A stretch of 64,000 nt of DNA, from the NCBI GenBank assembly GCA_018657625.1, contig JABHWU010000122.1, forward strand, positions 89,397 through 153,396, read 5' to 3'. The notes beneath the pieces were generated by a model. It was given only the letters and a program-made list of their open reading frames with translations. It was not told where the DNA came from and did not search any database. Source of the DNA: Deltaproteobacteria bacterium (GTDB taxonomy: Bacteria > SAR324 > XYD2-FULL-50-16). Shown here piece after piece: positions 43,947 to 53,791 of this stretch. A program made the position numbers and the translations under genes. Positions within the stretch are counted from its first letter, which is position 1, and the number at the start of each line of letters is the position of its first letter.

Positions 43947-45233
43947 TCAGTATCTTTGCATTTCTTCAGGCATTGTCATTAAATACAAAATTTCAGCTTG
44001 AAGGTTTTTTGCCGCTTCGTAAGAGCCTTTAAACTGGCATCTTTCGCCTAAAACAATATCCAATAACTCTTTACCTTTTTCCAGGTGTTGTTTTACAGTA
44101 GTTTCTGTGAATAACTGATGGGAATCTTTTGCAATCCAGGCAGCTTTAATAAAAGGATCAACTTCAAAATTTTTATAGAGAATTGCATTTTCCAGATATT
44201 CTTTTATGGTATTCAGGGATTTTTCATAAATAATCGTTGCTATGTGAGAGGCTGCTTTTTGATCACCTCGGGCAATAGCAAATTGGTATTCTGATACTCG
44301 TTGAGCATTCAGGATCATTTTCTTTTGTAAAATCAAATCACGAGAAGTATCCTTTATTTTTTTTAAGGTATCTTTGATAAGGTTTTTTAGAATTGGTATT
44401 TTAGCAAAAATCAGACAAAGTGTCATGGTCACAAAAATAATGTGATTGGCTTTTTTATTTCCGCTGACTTTTTTTTCTTCATCGCCATTTTGAAAAGCAT
44501 TAGCTGCTTTTTCCAATTCTAAGTCTGTGAGAGCTTCTGTAATAAAAGAGCTGCCATGTAATCGTGTATTTAATAGTGAAAGATTACCTAAGTTTTCTTT
44601 CAGCTGATACATTGCCATCATACACATTTGACGACCGTGAATATCTTTTGAAATATCCTGTATTTTTTTATTATAGTGCCGGACAGTTGTGGCGAAATGT
44701 CGTTTATACTTTACATTTAATGTTTCAATATATTTCAAATATATTCTGATGAACCAGGTAGCATTAAAAATGGTTAAACCACCATTGTGCAGTGCTAGCG
44801 CTACTTCCTTTAATGCATGTTGAATAACAAGGATTTTTTTTTCATCCAAACCGCTTTGTAAGGTGTCATTGTACGTTTGAATAGCATTTAGAGCTCTGAT
44901 ATCCGGATTATCCGGGAATTCTTTTAATAACCCTTGTAACTGACCTCGAACATTGATCACGCCCTTGTTTTCAAAAAACTTATGCACTTCTTCTCTGAGT
45001 TGAATCATTTGGATGATACCGGGTGCTCTTTTTTTCCTCTTTAAAATACCTTCTTTTTTAATTTTAGGATATTCCAACTGTTTACCTATAAAAGAAGGTT
45101 CTCCTGGAAACAATTCCAGGATGCCTTCTAATTCTTTTAGATAGGCTTGTGACGCCAGCTCCATTTCCTGGCCTTTTCCATCTAAGGCGTCTTTTATTTT
45201 TTTGCGTCGGTCTTCGTCTGAAATTTCAGCCAT
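43947..45233 (-). CDS. Unknown 428-aa helical protein with one possible membrane segment
   Basis: I do not recognise this protein. It is basic, rich in Lys/Leu/Ala and almost entirely helical. The first 60 residues are charged ('EISDEDRRKKIKDALDGKG'). A central region at about 105-250 resembles tetratricopeptide-like packing ('LLKEFPDNPDIRALNAIQTY'). One hydrophobic helix lies near residues 268-284 ('IIFVTMTLCLIFAKIPIL'), and a second helical half follows. 'FPDNPDIRALNA' is suggestive of a TPR turn, but no repeat register is clear. It ends 146 bp before the GH77-like gene on the same strand, so co-transcription is possible. Confidence 0.7.
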   Translation of the reverse strand: MAEISDEDRRKKIKDALDGKGQEMELASQAYLKELEGILELFPGEPSFIGKQLEYPKIKKEGILKRKKRAPGIIQMIQLREEVHKFFENKGVINVRGQLQGLLKEFPDNPDIRALNAIQTYNDTLQSGLDEKKILVIQHALKEVALALHNGGLTIFNATWFIRIYLKYIETLNVKYKRHFATTVRHYNKKIQDISKDIHGRQMCMMAMYQLKENLGNLSLLNTRLHGSSFITEALTDLELEKAANAFQNGDEEKKVSGNKKANHIIFVTMTLCLIFAKIPILKNLIKDTLKKIKDTSRDLILQKKMILNAQRVSEYQFAIARGDQKAASHIATIIYEKSLNTIKEYLENAILYKNFEVDPFIKAAWIAKDSHQLFTETTVKQHLEKGKELLDIVLGERCQFKGSYEAAKNLQAEILYLMTMPEEMQRY

Positions 45234-45675
45234 AAAGTATTACAAGGTTTTTCCGGTAAATAGAGTGACAAAAGTACTTATTTGTATAGTACTATCGAAT
45301 AATTTTCGGCAACTATTAATGTCATAAGACCCTCTATAAAATTGAAATGGAAAAAATCACTACTTATAAACTTAATTCGATACAAATTGGAGATACAGAA
45401 AAATAATCTGTAATATCAATGTGAAAATTTATTTTGTCTCTCAGTTTAAAAAAAATATATTGATAACAGCTTAAATAGAGGTCATAATTATAATGACAAA
45501 GTGTTAATGATTAAAAAATTTAGAATTTTTTAAAATATTTTTTTGCGAATATCAACGGGTTTCTCCTGATTTAGAAAATTTTAACTTGACACAATATATT
45601 ATGTTAAGTCCTTATTTCGTAGTTCGATCAATTGGAATACTTACACCCTAAACTGTAATTAATAATAAGGTATAC
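45234..45675. other. Divergent intergenic stretch upstream of topA
   Basis: This 442-bp AT-rich region separates divergent genes. It contains the imperfect palindrome described at 45584-45609. No ORF or RNA gene was seen. Confidence 0.5.
45584..45609. promoter_or_regulatory. Imperfect 26-bp palindrome upstream of topA
   Basis: Eleven of thirteen base pairs are symmetrical around 45596/45597 (half-site ACTTGACACAATA against the complement of TATTATGTTAAGT). It contains TTGACA, a perfect -35 hexamer, and lies 67 bp before the topA start codon. It could be an operator overlapping the topA promoter. I found no good -10 at the right distance. Confidence 0.35.
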
Positions 45676-48249
45676 ATGACTTCGGTAGTTATTGTTGAAT
45701 CACCTACAAAAGCAAGAACAATTAAAGATTTTCTACCCAAAAATTATGAAGTAATTGCTTCTATGGGGCATGTGAGGGATTTACCCCAATCGGCATCTGA
45801 AATTCCAGAAAATGTGAAAAAAGAACCCTGGGCACAATTGGGTGTTAATACAAAAAAAGATTTTGAACCATTGTATATTATCCCTAAAGATAAGAAAAAA
45901 GTTGTTAAAGAATTAAAAGATAAGCTGAAAAAAGCTGATGAATTGATACTGGCAACTGATGAGGACCGCGAAGGTGAAAGTATCAGTTGGCATTTACTGG
46001 AAGTATTAAAACCAAAGGTTCCGGTAAAACGAATGGTCTTTCATGAAATTACCAAAGGTGCCATTAAAAAGGCGCTGGAAAACTGTAGAGATATTAATCA
46101 GTCATTAGTGAGGGCTCAGGAAACTCGTCGAATCTTAGATCGTTTAGTAGGGTATACTCTTTCTCCATTGCTTTGGAAAAAAGTTGCCACAGGGTTGTCC
46201 GCTGGCCGTGTTCAATCTGTATCTGTCAGATTGATTGTTCAAAAGGAACGGGAAAGAAGGGCTTTTCATAAAGGATCTTATTGGGATTTAAGAGCTGAAC
46301 TTAAAAAAAATGATATCTCTTTTAAGTCCCAGTTGATGAAATTGAATGATAAAAAGATTGCTATTGGTGACGATTTTGATGAATCGACCGGTAAAATAAA
46401 AAAGGGTAAAAAAGTTTTACTGCTGGACGAAAAAGAAGCTCGGATTTTACAAAGCCGATTACTGGAAAAAGAGTGGCAGGTCACTTCTGTATCTGAAAAA
46501 GCATCAACCAGAAAACCATCACCTCCTTTTATAACTTCTACACTACAACAGGAAGCTAACCGTAAGTTGAGACTTTCACCAAGACAAACGATGCGGATCG
46601 CTCAAAGTCTATATGAAAGAGGTTTTATAACCTATATGCGTACTGATTCGGTTCAATTATCAGATCAGGCACTTAAGGCTGCACGTAAATGTGTTACTGA
46701 CATGTATGGGAAAGAATTTCTAACCAAAACTGTTAAAAAATATACCAATAAATCTCAATCAGCTCAGGAAGCACATGAGGCTATTCGACCAGCAGGCAGC
46801 ACTTTTATAGCGCCTCAAAAAGCTGGCCTGACCGGAAGTGAGTTGGCATTGTATGATTTAATCTGGAAACGAACGGTAGCGTGTCAGATGGCCGATGCTA
46901 AATTGACGCATATAAAAGTTCTGTTCAAAGTTGATGATGCTGAATTCCAGTCTTCCGGTAAGAATATCGATTTTCCCGGTTTTTTCCGGGCTTATGTTGA
47001 AGGCTCAGATGATCCGCAGGCAGCACTGGATAATAAAGAGATTCTTTTGCCGGAAATGAAAAAAGGAGATCAGGTTAAATGTCTGGATTTGTTTGCTAAA
47101 GATCACGAAACGCATCCTCCGGCAAGGTATACAGAGGCATCCCTGGTTAAGAAACTTGAAATTGAAGGTATTGGTCGCCCCAGTACTTATGCAACGATTA
47201 TAGATACGATTGTTAATCGAGGCTATATTAAAATTACAAACCATTCACTGGTTCCAAGTTTTACTGCTTTTGCTATGGTTGGCTTGCTGGAAGCTAATTT
47301 TTCAGATTTAGTAGACCCCGGTTTTACAGCAAAAATGGAAAAAGTTTTAGATGATATTGCGTCTGCTCAAACTGAATGGTTACCGTATATGAAAAAATTC
47401 TTTCTGGGTAAGAAAGGTTTAGAACAACGCACTCTTGAGAAGACAGAACAGATTGAACCAGCCACTTTTCGGTCACTTCAATTTGAAGGAGTGTCAGCTA
47501 AAATTCATATTGGGAAATATGGTCCTTACATGGAAACGGAACATGATGATAAAAAAATCACCGCTTCCATTCCTGTTGAAATAACTCCTTCTGAATTTAC
47601 TCAGGAAACTGTGGAATTGCTGATCATGCAGCAGGAAAAAAGTTCAGAAGAACTGGGGATTCATCCGGAAACCAATGAACCGATATATCTATTACACGGG
47701 GCTTACGGTCCATATATCCAGTTGGGTGTTGTTGAAGAGGGTAAAGCCAAACCGAAACGAGTTACCCTTCCCAAAGGGATGAAAGAAACCGAAGTAGATA
47801 TGGATACGGCTCTAATACTACTTTCCTTGCCCCGATTGATTGGAAAACATCCGAAGTCCAATGCAAAAATCCTGGCAGGCATCAGTCGTTATGGATCATA
47901 TATCGTTCATGATGATCCTGAAAATGGTAAAGATTATCGTTCAATTCCCAAGGATAAAAGTGTCATTAATATCACCCTGAAGCAGGCAGTCGAAATTCTA
48001 AGTGTGGAAAAACGGACTAGAAAAAAAGCTGCAGAACCTGTTCGCGAAATTGGTATACATCCTGAAAATAATCAACCGATAAATATTTTTAAAGGCCCAT
48101 ATGGTCCATATATAAAATATCAAAAGGTTAATGTTGCCATACCGAAGGAAAGTAATATTGAAGAAATTTCTTTAGAGCAAGCTTTGGATATGATTTCCAT
48201 TAAAATGGCTAGTCAAACCAAAGGACGTGGTCGACGTCGGAAAAAATAG
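45676..48249 (+). CDS. topA: DNA topoisomerase I
   Basis: An 857-aa type IA topoisomerase that relaxes negative supercoils. The TOPRIM domain at the start has 'VIVESPTKARTIKDFLP' and the acidic 'LATDEDREGESISWHL'. The active-site tyrosine is Tyr320 in 'GFITYMRTDSVQLSD'. 'EGIGRPSTYATIIDTI' and 'GLLEANFSDLVDPGFTAKME' are standard blocks. The C-terminal part has no zinc-finger cysteines. Instead there are four degenerate topoisomerase repeats marked by 'GKYGPYME', 'GAYGPYIQLG', 'SRYGSYIVHD' and 'GPYGPYIKYQ', and a basic tail 'KGRGRRRKK'. Confidence 0.96.
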   Translation: MTSVVIVESPTKARTIKDFLPKNYEVIASMGHVRDLPQSASEIPENVKKEPWAQLGVNTKKDFEPLYIIPKDKKKVVKELKDKLKKADELILATDEDREGESISWHLLEVLKPKVPVKRMVFHEITKGAIKKALENCRDINQSLVRAQETRRILDRLVGYTLSPLLWKKVATGLSAGRVQSVSVRLIVQKERERRAFHKGSYWDLRAELKKNDISFKSQLMKLNDKKIAIGDDFDESTGKIKKGKKVLLLDEKEARILQSRLLEKEWQVTSVSEKASTRKPSPPFITSTLQQEANRKLRLSPRQTMRIAQSLYERGFITYMRTDSVQLSDQALKAARKCVTDMYGKEFLTKTVKKYTNKSQSAQEAHEAIRPAGSTFIAPQKAGLTGSELALYDLIWKRTVACQMADAKLTHIKVLFKVDDAEFQSSGKNIDFPGFFRAYVEGSDDPQAALDNKEILLPEMKKGDQVKCLDLFAKDHETHPPARYTEASLVKKLEIEGIGRPSTYATIIDTIVNRGYIKITNHSLVPSFTAFAMVGLLEANFSDLVDPGFTAKMEKVLDDIASAQTEWLPYMKKFFLGKKGLEQRTLEKTEQIEPATFRSLQFEGVSAKIHIGKYGPYMETEHDDKKITASIPVEITPSEFTQETVELLIMQQEKSSEELGIHPETNEPIYLLHGAYGPYIQLGVVEEGKAKPKRVTLPKGMKETEVDMDTALILLSLPRLIGKHPKSNAKILAGISRYGSYIVHDDPENGKDYRSIPKDKSVINITLKQAVEILSVEKRTRKKAAEPVREIGIHPENNQPINIFKGPYGPYIKYQKVNVAIPKESNIEEISLEQALDMISIKMASQTKGRGRRRKK

Positions 48250-48544
48250 ATTTGCAGGGGTCCTATTGACATAAACATTGGGCTCCCAATCCCCCTCCTG
48301 ATTCCTCTCAAATAGTACATTCATATATTATCCTGACTACTCGTTTTTGTTAAAAATAAAAACGCCTCTGGACTTAAAAAAATATTATCGTTAAAATTAA
48401 CATTAGATATCATAAAACGGATAACAGGTGTGAATTAACTCATTCAACAAATATTTTTTATTAGCAGGTGCCTACTATTAAAAACAAGTAATCTACAATT
48501 TGGTAAATATTTAATTATTAATTGGCAATATCAAGGCAAATACT

Positions 48545-51001
48545 ATGGACGAAAAACAAGAAAACAAGCAGGAAGTTATCAAAATACCAATGCTACCCAT
48601 GCGGAATATCGTAGTTTTTCCGTTTATGACCACACCATTTTTCATTGGTAGACAGCAGTCCATTGAGGCATTGGAGAAAGCTCTGGCAACAGATCGTAAA
48701 GTATTTGTGATTGCTCAACGAGACCCCATGGTTGAAAAACCAAGCGAAGATGATCTATATGAAGTGGGTACTATTGGTAATATTTTGCAGATTATGCGTT
48801 TACCAAATGGCACAATTAAAGCTCTTTTTGAAGCTAAACAAAGGGGTATTTGTCGGGTAATCGATCTCGAATCATCTTCATACAGCGCTGAAGTTGAGAT
48901 TATGGAAACGATTGAAAACGAATCTGAACCGGAGTTAGTTGCTATAAATAATTCGATCAAAGAAGAGCTAAAAGAATTTGCCAAACAATCTTCCAAAAAT
49001 GCTGATTCAACAGAAAAAATAATTTCCGGTGAATATTCTTCCGGTGAAATGGCCGATTTAATTGCCCCTCTCTTAACACTGACAATTGATAAACAACAAC
49101 AGTTATTAGAAATTCAAAATGCTAAAGAAAGATTGGAAATGATTTACTCCAGGATCATGGAGGAGTCAGAACATAAAAAAGTTGAACAGAAGTTGAAAGA
49201 AAGAGTACAGGGGCAAATCGGTAAAACCCAGAAAGAATATTATTTGAATGAGCAAATGAAAGCGATTCAAAAAGAACTGGGAGCTGAAGATTCTAAAGCT
49301 GAACTAGAAGATTATGATGAGAAAATTAAAAGTTGTGGGATGCCGGAAGCCCCTGCTTCTACTGCAAGGAAAGAGATTAAAAAACTGAAAATGATGCCAC
49401 CGACTTCATCAGAAGCGAATATTGTTCGAAATTATGTTGACTGGTTAGTTAGTGTTCCCTGGAAACGTCAAACAGAGGATAATCTTTCCTTAGAACATGC
49501 TCAGGAGGTTTTAGATGCAGATCACTGGGGCCTGGAAAAAGTAAAGGAAAGAATTGTTGAATTTATTGCTGTTGGAAATTTGGTTGGCAATTTGAGAGGC
49601 CCTATTATCTGCTTGGTTGGCCCTCCCGGAGTTGGAAAATCATCCCTGGCTAAATCAATTGCACGGGCAGTAGATCGTAAATTTGTTCGAATGAGTCTGG
49701 GTGGCGTTCGCGATGAAGCTGAGATTAGAGGCCATCGTAGAACATACATTGGAGCGCTTCCTGGAAAAATAATTCAATCCATGAAAAAAGCCAAAACCAG
49801 TAATCCGGTTTTGCTATTGGATGAAATTGATAAAATGGGACAGAGTCATATGGGTGATCCTGCATCGGCATTACTGGAAGTGCTGGATCCGGAACAAAAC
49901 CATGAGTTTATGGACCATTATCTCGAAGTAGAATACGACTTATCCAATGTAATGTTTATCTGTACCGCTAATACCAGACAAGATATACCATTACCACTGA
50001 TGGACCGAATGGAAATAATTACTTTATCCGGTTATTCCGAATTAGAAAAAGAGAAAATTGCTTTGAAATATCTGGTCCCCAAACAGATGAAAGAAAATGG
50101 TCTGAAAGAAGAGCAAATTAAATTTGGAACTAAGGGTGTATTTGAGATTATTAGACACTATACTAGGGAAGCAGGGGTCAGAAACCTGGAACGTAAAATC
50201 GGTAAAGCATGCCGTAAGGCCGTGACTGATATTGTTAAAAAGAGTTCTAAATCCAAGTCTACTCAGATTCAGATAACTCCAAAACGGGTAAATAGTTACC
50301 TTGGCATTCCAAAATATGAATATGGAAAACCGGATAAAGAGAATGAAGTAGGTGTTATTAATGGGTTGGCCTGGACATCCTTCGGCGGAGAAATTTTGAC
50401 GATTGAAGTAAACACGATGAAAGGTACCGGTAAAATTCAATTAACCGGAAAACTGGGTGATGTCATGAAAGAATCCGCACAGGCTGCTCATAGTTATGTC
50501 CGATCTCATGCCAATGAATTGGGAATATATTCGAAAGTTTTCACGGAAATGGACATCCATTTACATGTCCCAGAAGGAGCAACACCTAAAGACGGCCCTT
50601 CGGCTGGTGTTGCAATTACTTGTGCCTTGGTTTCAGCTTTAACTGGAATTCCCATTCGCAAAGACATCGCTTTAACTGGTGAAATCACTCTGAGAGGTAA
50701 GATTTTACCCATCGGCGGATTAAAAGAAAAATTACTGGCTGCGAAAAGGGCTTGCCTGGCTATTGTGGTGATTCCTGCTAAAAATGAAAAAGATTTGGTT
50801 GAGGTATCAAAAGAGATTACAAAAGATTTGGATATAAAGCCTTTTAATCATGTTTCTGATGCGATTGATATTCTACTGGAACGGTCTCCACATGCAGTTA
50901 ATGATGATGATTTTGAATCGGAAGTGAATCAGAAAAGTGAAATTCAAAGTAGCCATATCGAAGAATTTCCCAAAAGTGAAAACACCATTTCGCATAACTA
51001 G
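48545..51001 (+). CDS. lon: Lon protease (ATP-dependent, LonA type)
   Basis: An 818-aa AAA+ serine protease that removes misfolded and regulatory proteins. Domains: an N-terminal substrate-binding domain ('IPMLPMRNIVVFPFMTTPFF'); a coiled region ('LKERVQGQIGKTQKEYYLNE'); AAA+ with Walker A 'GPPGVGKSSLAKSIARA' and Walker B 'VLLLDEIDKMG'; and the protease with catalytic Ser686 in 'KDGPSAGVAI' and Lys729 in 'GGLKEKLLAAKRA'. The length is standard, with a short acidic/polar C-terminal tail. The 295-bp upstream region shows no clear heat-shock promoter by eye. miaA begins at the base after its stop codon. Confidence 0.97.
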   Translation: MDEKQENKQEVIKIPMLPMRNIVVFPFMTTPFFIGRQQSIEALEKALATDRKVFVIAQRDPMVEKPSEDDLYEVGTIGNILQIMRLPNGTIKALFEAKQRGICRVIDLESSSYSAEVEIMETIENESEPELVAINNSIKEELKEFAKQSSKNADSTEKIISGEYSSGEMADLIAPLLTLTIDKQQQLLEIQNAKERLEMIYSRIMEESEHKKVEQKLKERVQGQIGKTQKEYYLNEQMKAIQKELGAEDSKAELEDYDEKIKSCGMPEAPASTARKEIKKLKMMPPTSSEANIVRNYVDWLVSVPWKRQTEDNLSLEHAQEVLDADHWGLEKVKERIVEFIAVGNLVGNLRGPIICLVGPPGVGKSSLAKSIARAVDRKFVRMSLGGVRDEAEIRGHRRTYIGALPGKIIQSMKKAKTSNPVLLLDEIDKMGQSHMGDPASALLEVLDPEQNHEFMDHYLEVEYDLSNVMFICTANTRQDIPLPLMDRMEIITLSGYSELEKEKIALKYLVPKQMKENGLKEEQIKFGTKGVFEIIRHYTREAGVRNLERKIGKACRKAVTDIVKKSSKSKSTQIQITPKRVNSYLGIPKYEYGKPDKENEVGVINGLAWTSFGGEILTIEVNTMKGTGKIQLTGKLGDVMKESAQAAHSYVRSHANELGIYSKVFTEMDIHLHVPEGATPKDGPSAGVAITCALVSALTGIPIRKDIALTGEITLRGKILPIGGLKEKLLAAKRACLAIVVIPAKNEKDLVEVSKEITKDLDIKPFNHVSDAIDILLERSPHAVNDDDFESEVNQKSEIQSSHIEEFPKSENTISHN

Positions 51002-51961
51002 ATGAATGATGATTTGGTAAAAATTGTTGCGATCATCGGTCCGACAGCCAGTGGAAAAACCAGTTTGGGAATCCAATTGGCTAATCTTTTTAATGGCGAA
51101 ATTATATCTGCCGATTCCATGCAAATATACCAATACATGGATATCGGCACTGCTAAACCAACACCAGAAGAACTACAGGCCGCACCCCATCATCTGATTG
51201 ATATTACTCCTCCTGATTTGCCCTTCAATGCCGGTATGTTTGTCGAACATGCTGACAAAGCTATACAAATTATTAGCCAACTAGGTAAAGTTCCGATTGT
51301 ACTCGGTGGAACCTCGCTTTATGTCAGAACTCTAATTGAAGGTATGATAGGCGCACCTGAAGCACCTCCTGGTATTAAAAAGAAAATTCAGCAGGATATA
51401 GAGGAAAAAGGGCTGGATTATTGTTATCAACGACTAAAAGCCTTAGATCCTGAAAGTGCTTTGGAACTTCATATCAATGATCTTTCCCGTATCGTCAGAG
51501 CCCTGGAAGTATATCTGACAACTGGGAAAAGTATTAAAATGCTTCAAAAAGAACATCGGTTTCAGGATCGTAGATATCAACCTTTTTATATAGGATTGGA
51601 TTGGCCCAGGGAAATTTTATACCAACGAATCAATGAAAGAGTTAAAATAATGGTTCAACAAGGACTCATTGAAGAAACCAGGGGATTGCTTAAAAAAGGT
51701 TATGATAAAAAATTACCCGCTTTAAATTCTATCGGTTATCGACAGGCTGTCTTATACTTGGAAGGTATAATGACCCAGGATGAAATGATCGCAGATATTC
51801 AGCAAAAAACCAGACGTTATGCTAAAAAACAAATGACTTGGTATCGAAAAAATAGTGAAATTCATTGGTTGGAGGGAAACCAATTAAACCCCGAAATACA
51901 TTCCGGAATTAGTGAGTTTTTAAAAACGATACCGGCTCAAAAGGCTTTAAGTTGTGAATAG
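51002..51961 (+). CDS. miaA: tRNA dimethylallyltransferase
   Basis: A 319-aa enzyme that prenylates A37 of tRNAs reading UNN codons, consuming dimethylallyl diphosphate. The P-loop is 'VAIIGPTASGKTSLGIQLA'. 'EIISADSMQIYQYMDIGTAKP' and 'HHLIDITPPDLPFNAGMFVE' contact substrate, followed by 'IVLGGTSLYVRTLIEG' and 'PALNSIGYRQAVLYLEG'. Its ATG follows the lon TAG directly, and its end overlaps the next ORF by 8 bp, so lon-miaA-GGQ protein is likely a single transcript. Confidence 0.95.
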   Translation: MNDDLVKIVAIIGPTASGKTSLGIQLANLFNGEIISADSMQIYQYMDIGTAKPTPEELQAAPHHLIDITPPDLPFNAGMFVEHADKAIQIISQLGKVPIVLGGTSLYVRTLIEGMIGAPEAPPGIKKKIQQDIEEKGLDYCYQRLKALDPESALELHINDLSRIVRALEVYLTTGKSIKMLQKEHRFQDRRYQPFYIGLDWPREILYQRINERVKIMVQQGLIEETRGLLKKGYDKKLPALNSIGYRQAVLYLEGIMTQDEMIADIQQKTRRYAKKQMTWYRKNSEIHWLEGNQLNPEIHSGISEFLKTIPAQKALSCE

Positions 51962-52478
51962 AAAAAAATATACGCCCGAATTATGGCTATCTTTCATTCT
52001 AAAATCAGACAGTGATTTAAAAAAAAGCTGTCGGATGGATGTATTTAAAGCAACCGGGCACGGCGGACAAAAAAAAAATAAAACATCAAATGCTATTCGA
52101 CTGACTTTGGAACATTTGTCGGTGACATATACCACTTCCAGATCCAAAGCTGAAAATATATCAGGCGCTTATAAAAAATTAAGAATGTCTATGGCTTTAG
52201 ATATTTCTGCTGGACGCGAAAATTGCTATTCATGCCAAACTTATCCTGTGAATTTATTCCAATATTTTCAAAAGGGTTCAATAAACATTAATGCTAAAAA
52301 TCCGGTATTTCCTGTTGTTATAGGTATGATTGTAGACAACTTTATAAAATATCAGGGGAAATATAAATCCGTTTCCGAAGCTTTGAAGGTGAGCACCAGT
52401 CAATTAAGGAAATTTATCACAAAAAACCCTTTTATGATAGAGACTGTTAATAAAATCATTCAATCTCAAGATCAATAA
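51954..52478 (+). CDS. Release-factor-like protein with GGQ motif and extra C-terminal helices
   Basis: A 174-aa protein. Residues 25-80 form the peptidyl-tRNA hydrolysis domain of class I release factors: 'VFKATGHGGQKKNKTSNAIR' holds the catalytic GGQ, followed by 'SVTYTTSRSKAENISGAYKK'. No stop-codon recognition domain is present. Unlike ArfB, which ends in a short basic tail, this protein carries about 80 further residues of helical sequence ('VIGMIVDNFIKYQGKYKSVS', 'LKVSTSQLRKFIT') resembling a small helix-turn-helix. A role in ribosome rescue or in hydrolysing stalled peptidyl-tRNA is inferred. Overlap with miaA, another tRNA-acting gene, is suggestive. Confidence 0.75.
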   Translation: MNRKKYTPELWLSFILKSDSDLKKSCRMDVFKATGHGGQKKNKTSNAIRLTLEHLSVTYTTSRSKAENISGAYKKLRMSMALDISAGRENCYSCQTYPVNLFQYFQKGSININAKNPVFPVVIGMIVDNFIKYQGKYKSVSEALKVSTSQLRKFITKNPFMIETVNKIIQSQDQ

Positions 52479-52723
52479 AGAGTTGTGTTTTGATTAACTG
52501 CCGATTTTTTTGTTTCAAGGCTTTTATTCAACCAGAAGTATACACCGATTAGAAAAAATTATGGTGCTTATTTAAATCGGAAGGTTTAATATAAAATCCT
52601 GTAAAAACCGCATTAAGCATTGCAAAGAAGTGTATCTTTGCTTTAGGCTGTCAACAGTTTTTCCCTATGACTATTGTCACTATTGAAGACATTCAAAAAT
52701 TTGAGTTTTGCAGGATAATTTTT

Positions 52724-53791
52724 ATGATAAGCATAAAGATTAAAAAAGAATTACAACAATTTAGTATAAATGCCGACATTAAAACAGAATTGAATAAATT
52801 GGTTTTATTTGGCCCTTCCGGAAGTGGTAAATCCACACTACTTAAAATTATTGCAGGTTTTTTTAATCCAAATCAGGGATTCATTAAGATTAAAGATAAA
52901 GTTCTATTTGATAGCGAACGAAAACTCTCCGTTCCAATTTACAAAAGAAATATTGGATACATGGCACAAAATTATTCTCTATTTCCCAATCTCACCGTTC
53001 TGGAAAATATACAATATGGTATAAAGGCTCAGAAGATTAAAACCGACCCTCTGGAGATTCAACAAATCTGCAATAAGTTAAAAATAAGTGATCTTTTGAA
53101 TCAATATCCTAAAAAATTGTCAGGAGGGCAACAACAACGCGTTGCTTTAGCCAGAATTTTACCTATAAAACCTGAAATTCTGCTGTTGGATGAGCCTTTT
53201 AATGCTTTGGACCAAGAGATTAGAGAATCACTAAGAGATTTGGTGACAGAGATTAGTGACCAGTACCAGATCCCGGTTCTTTTGGTAACCCACAATCTAG
53301 AAGAAGCCAGTATCTTTGCAGAATATATAATATTGATTTCAAATGGCTCACAGATAGAATCAGGCGAATCGTCTGTCGTATTTAACTGTCCGGGAAAACT
53401 GACTTCAGCAAAGATGATGGGGATTGAAAATTTGTGGTTAATTGAAAGGAAAATAAATTCTGAGACTGTGATGGTTAATGGTATGGTAATCAAGTTAAAG
53501 AATGAAATTTTGGAGGAACACACCCATCTTGGTATAAGGGCAGAAGAAGTGATGATATTGAGGACCAATAAACCGTTAAGAAATAACATCCAGGAAAATA
53601 TACTGTCCGGTACCGTTGAGGAGATAACAAATCGAGGAAAATTTAAAAAAGTAGTTTTTCAAGGAATTAATCAGCTGTTGATACAAATTAATATCCCAGA
53701 TCATGTGTATCGAAAATTGAACCTTCAAATAAGAAACTCAATTCGGGTTTCTCTTAAAAAGGAATCCCTCATTTTATGTAGATCAACATGA
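52724..53791 (+). CDS. modC: Molybdate/tungstate-type ABC transporter, ATPase subunit (ModC-like)
   Basis: About 355 residues from ATG 52724. An upstream ATG at 52667 has no ribosome binding site and adds 19 unconserved residues, while AGGA precedes 52724. The ATPase shows Walker A 'LFGPSGSGKSTLLKIIAG', Q-loop 'GYMAQNYSLFPNLTVLENI', signature 'KKLSGGQQQRVALARIL', Walker B 'ILLLDEPFNALD' and switch His in 'LLVTHNLEEA'. A C-terminal TOBE-like beta domain ('ILSGTVEEITNRGKFKKVVF') of the type that binds oxyanions follows. Gene order is modC-modA-modB, with overlaps of 4 bp. The specific oxyanion is not proven. Confidence 0.85.
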   Translation: MISIKIKKELQQFSINADIKTELNKLVLFGPSGSGKSTLLKIIAGFFNPNQGFIKIKDKVLFDSERKLSVPIYKRNIGYMAQNYSLFPNLTVLENIQYGIKAQKIKTDPLEIQQICNKLKISDLLNQYPKKLSGGQQQRVALARILPIKPEILLLDEPFNALDQEIRESLRDLVTEISDQYQIPVLLVTHNLEEASIFAEYIILISNGSQIESGESSVVFNCPGKLTSAKMMGIENLWLIERKINSETVMVNGMVIKLKNEILEEHTHLGIRAEEVMILRTNKPLRNNIQENILSGTVEEITNRGKFKKVVFQGINQLLIQINIPDHVYRKLNLQIRNSIRVSLKKESLILCRST

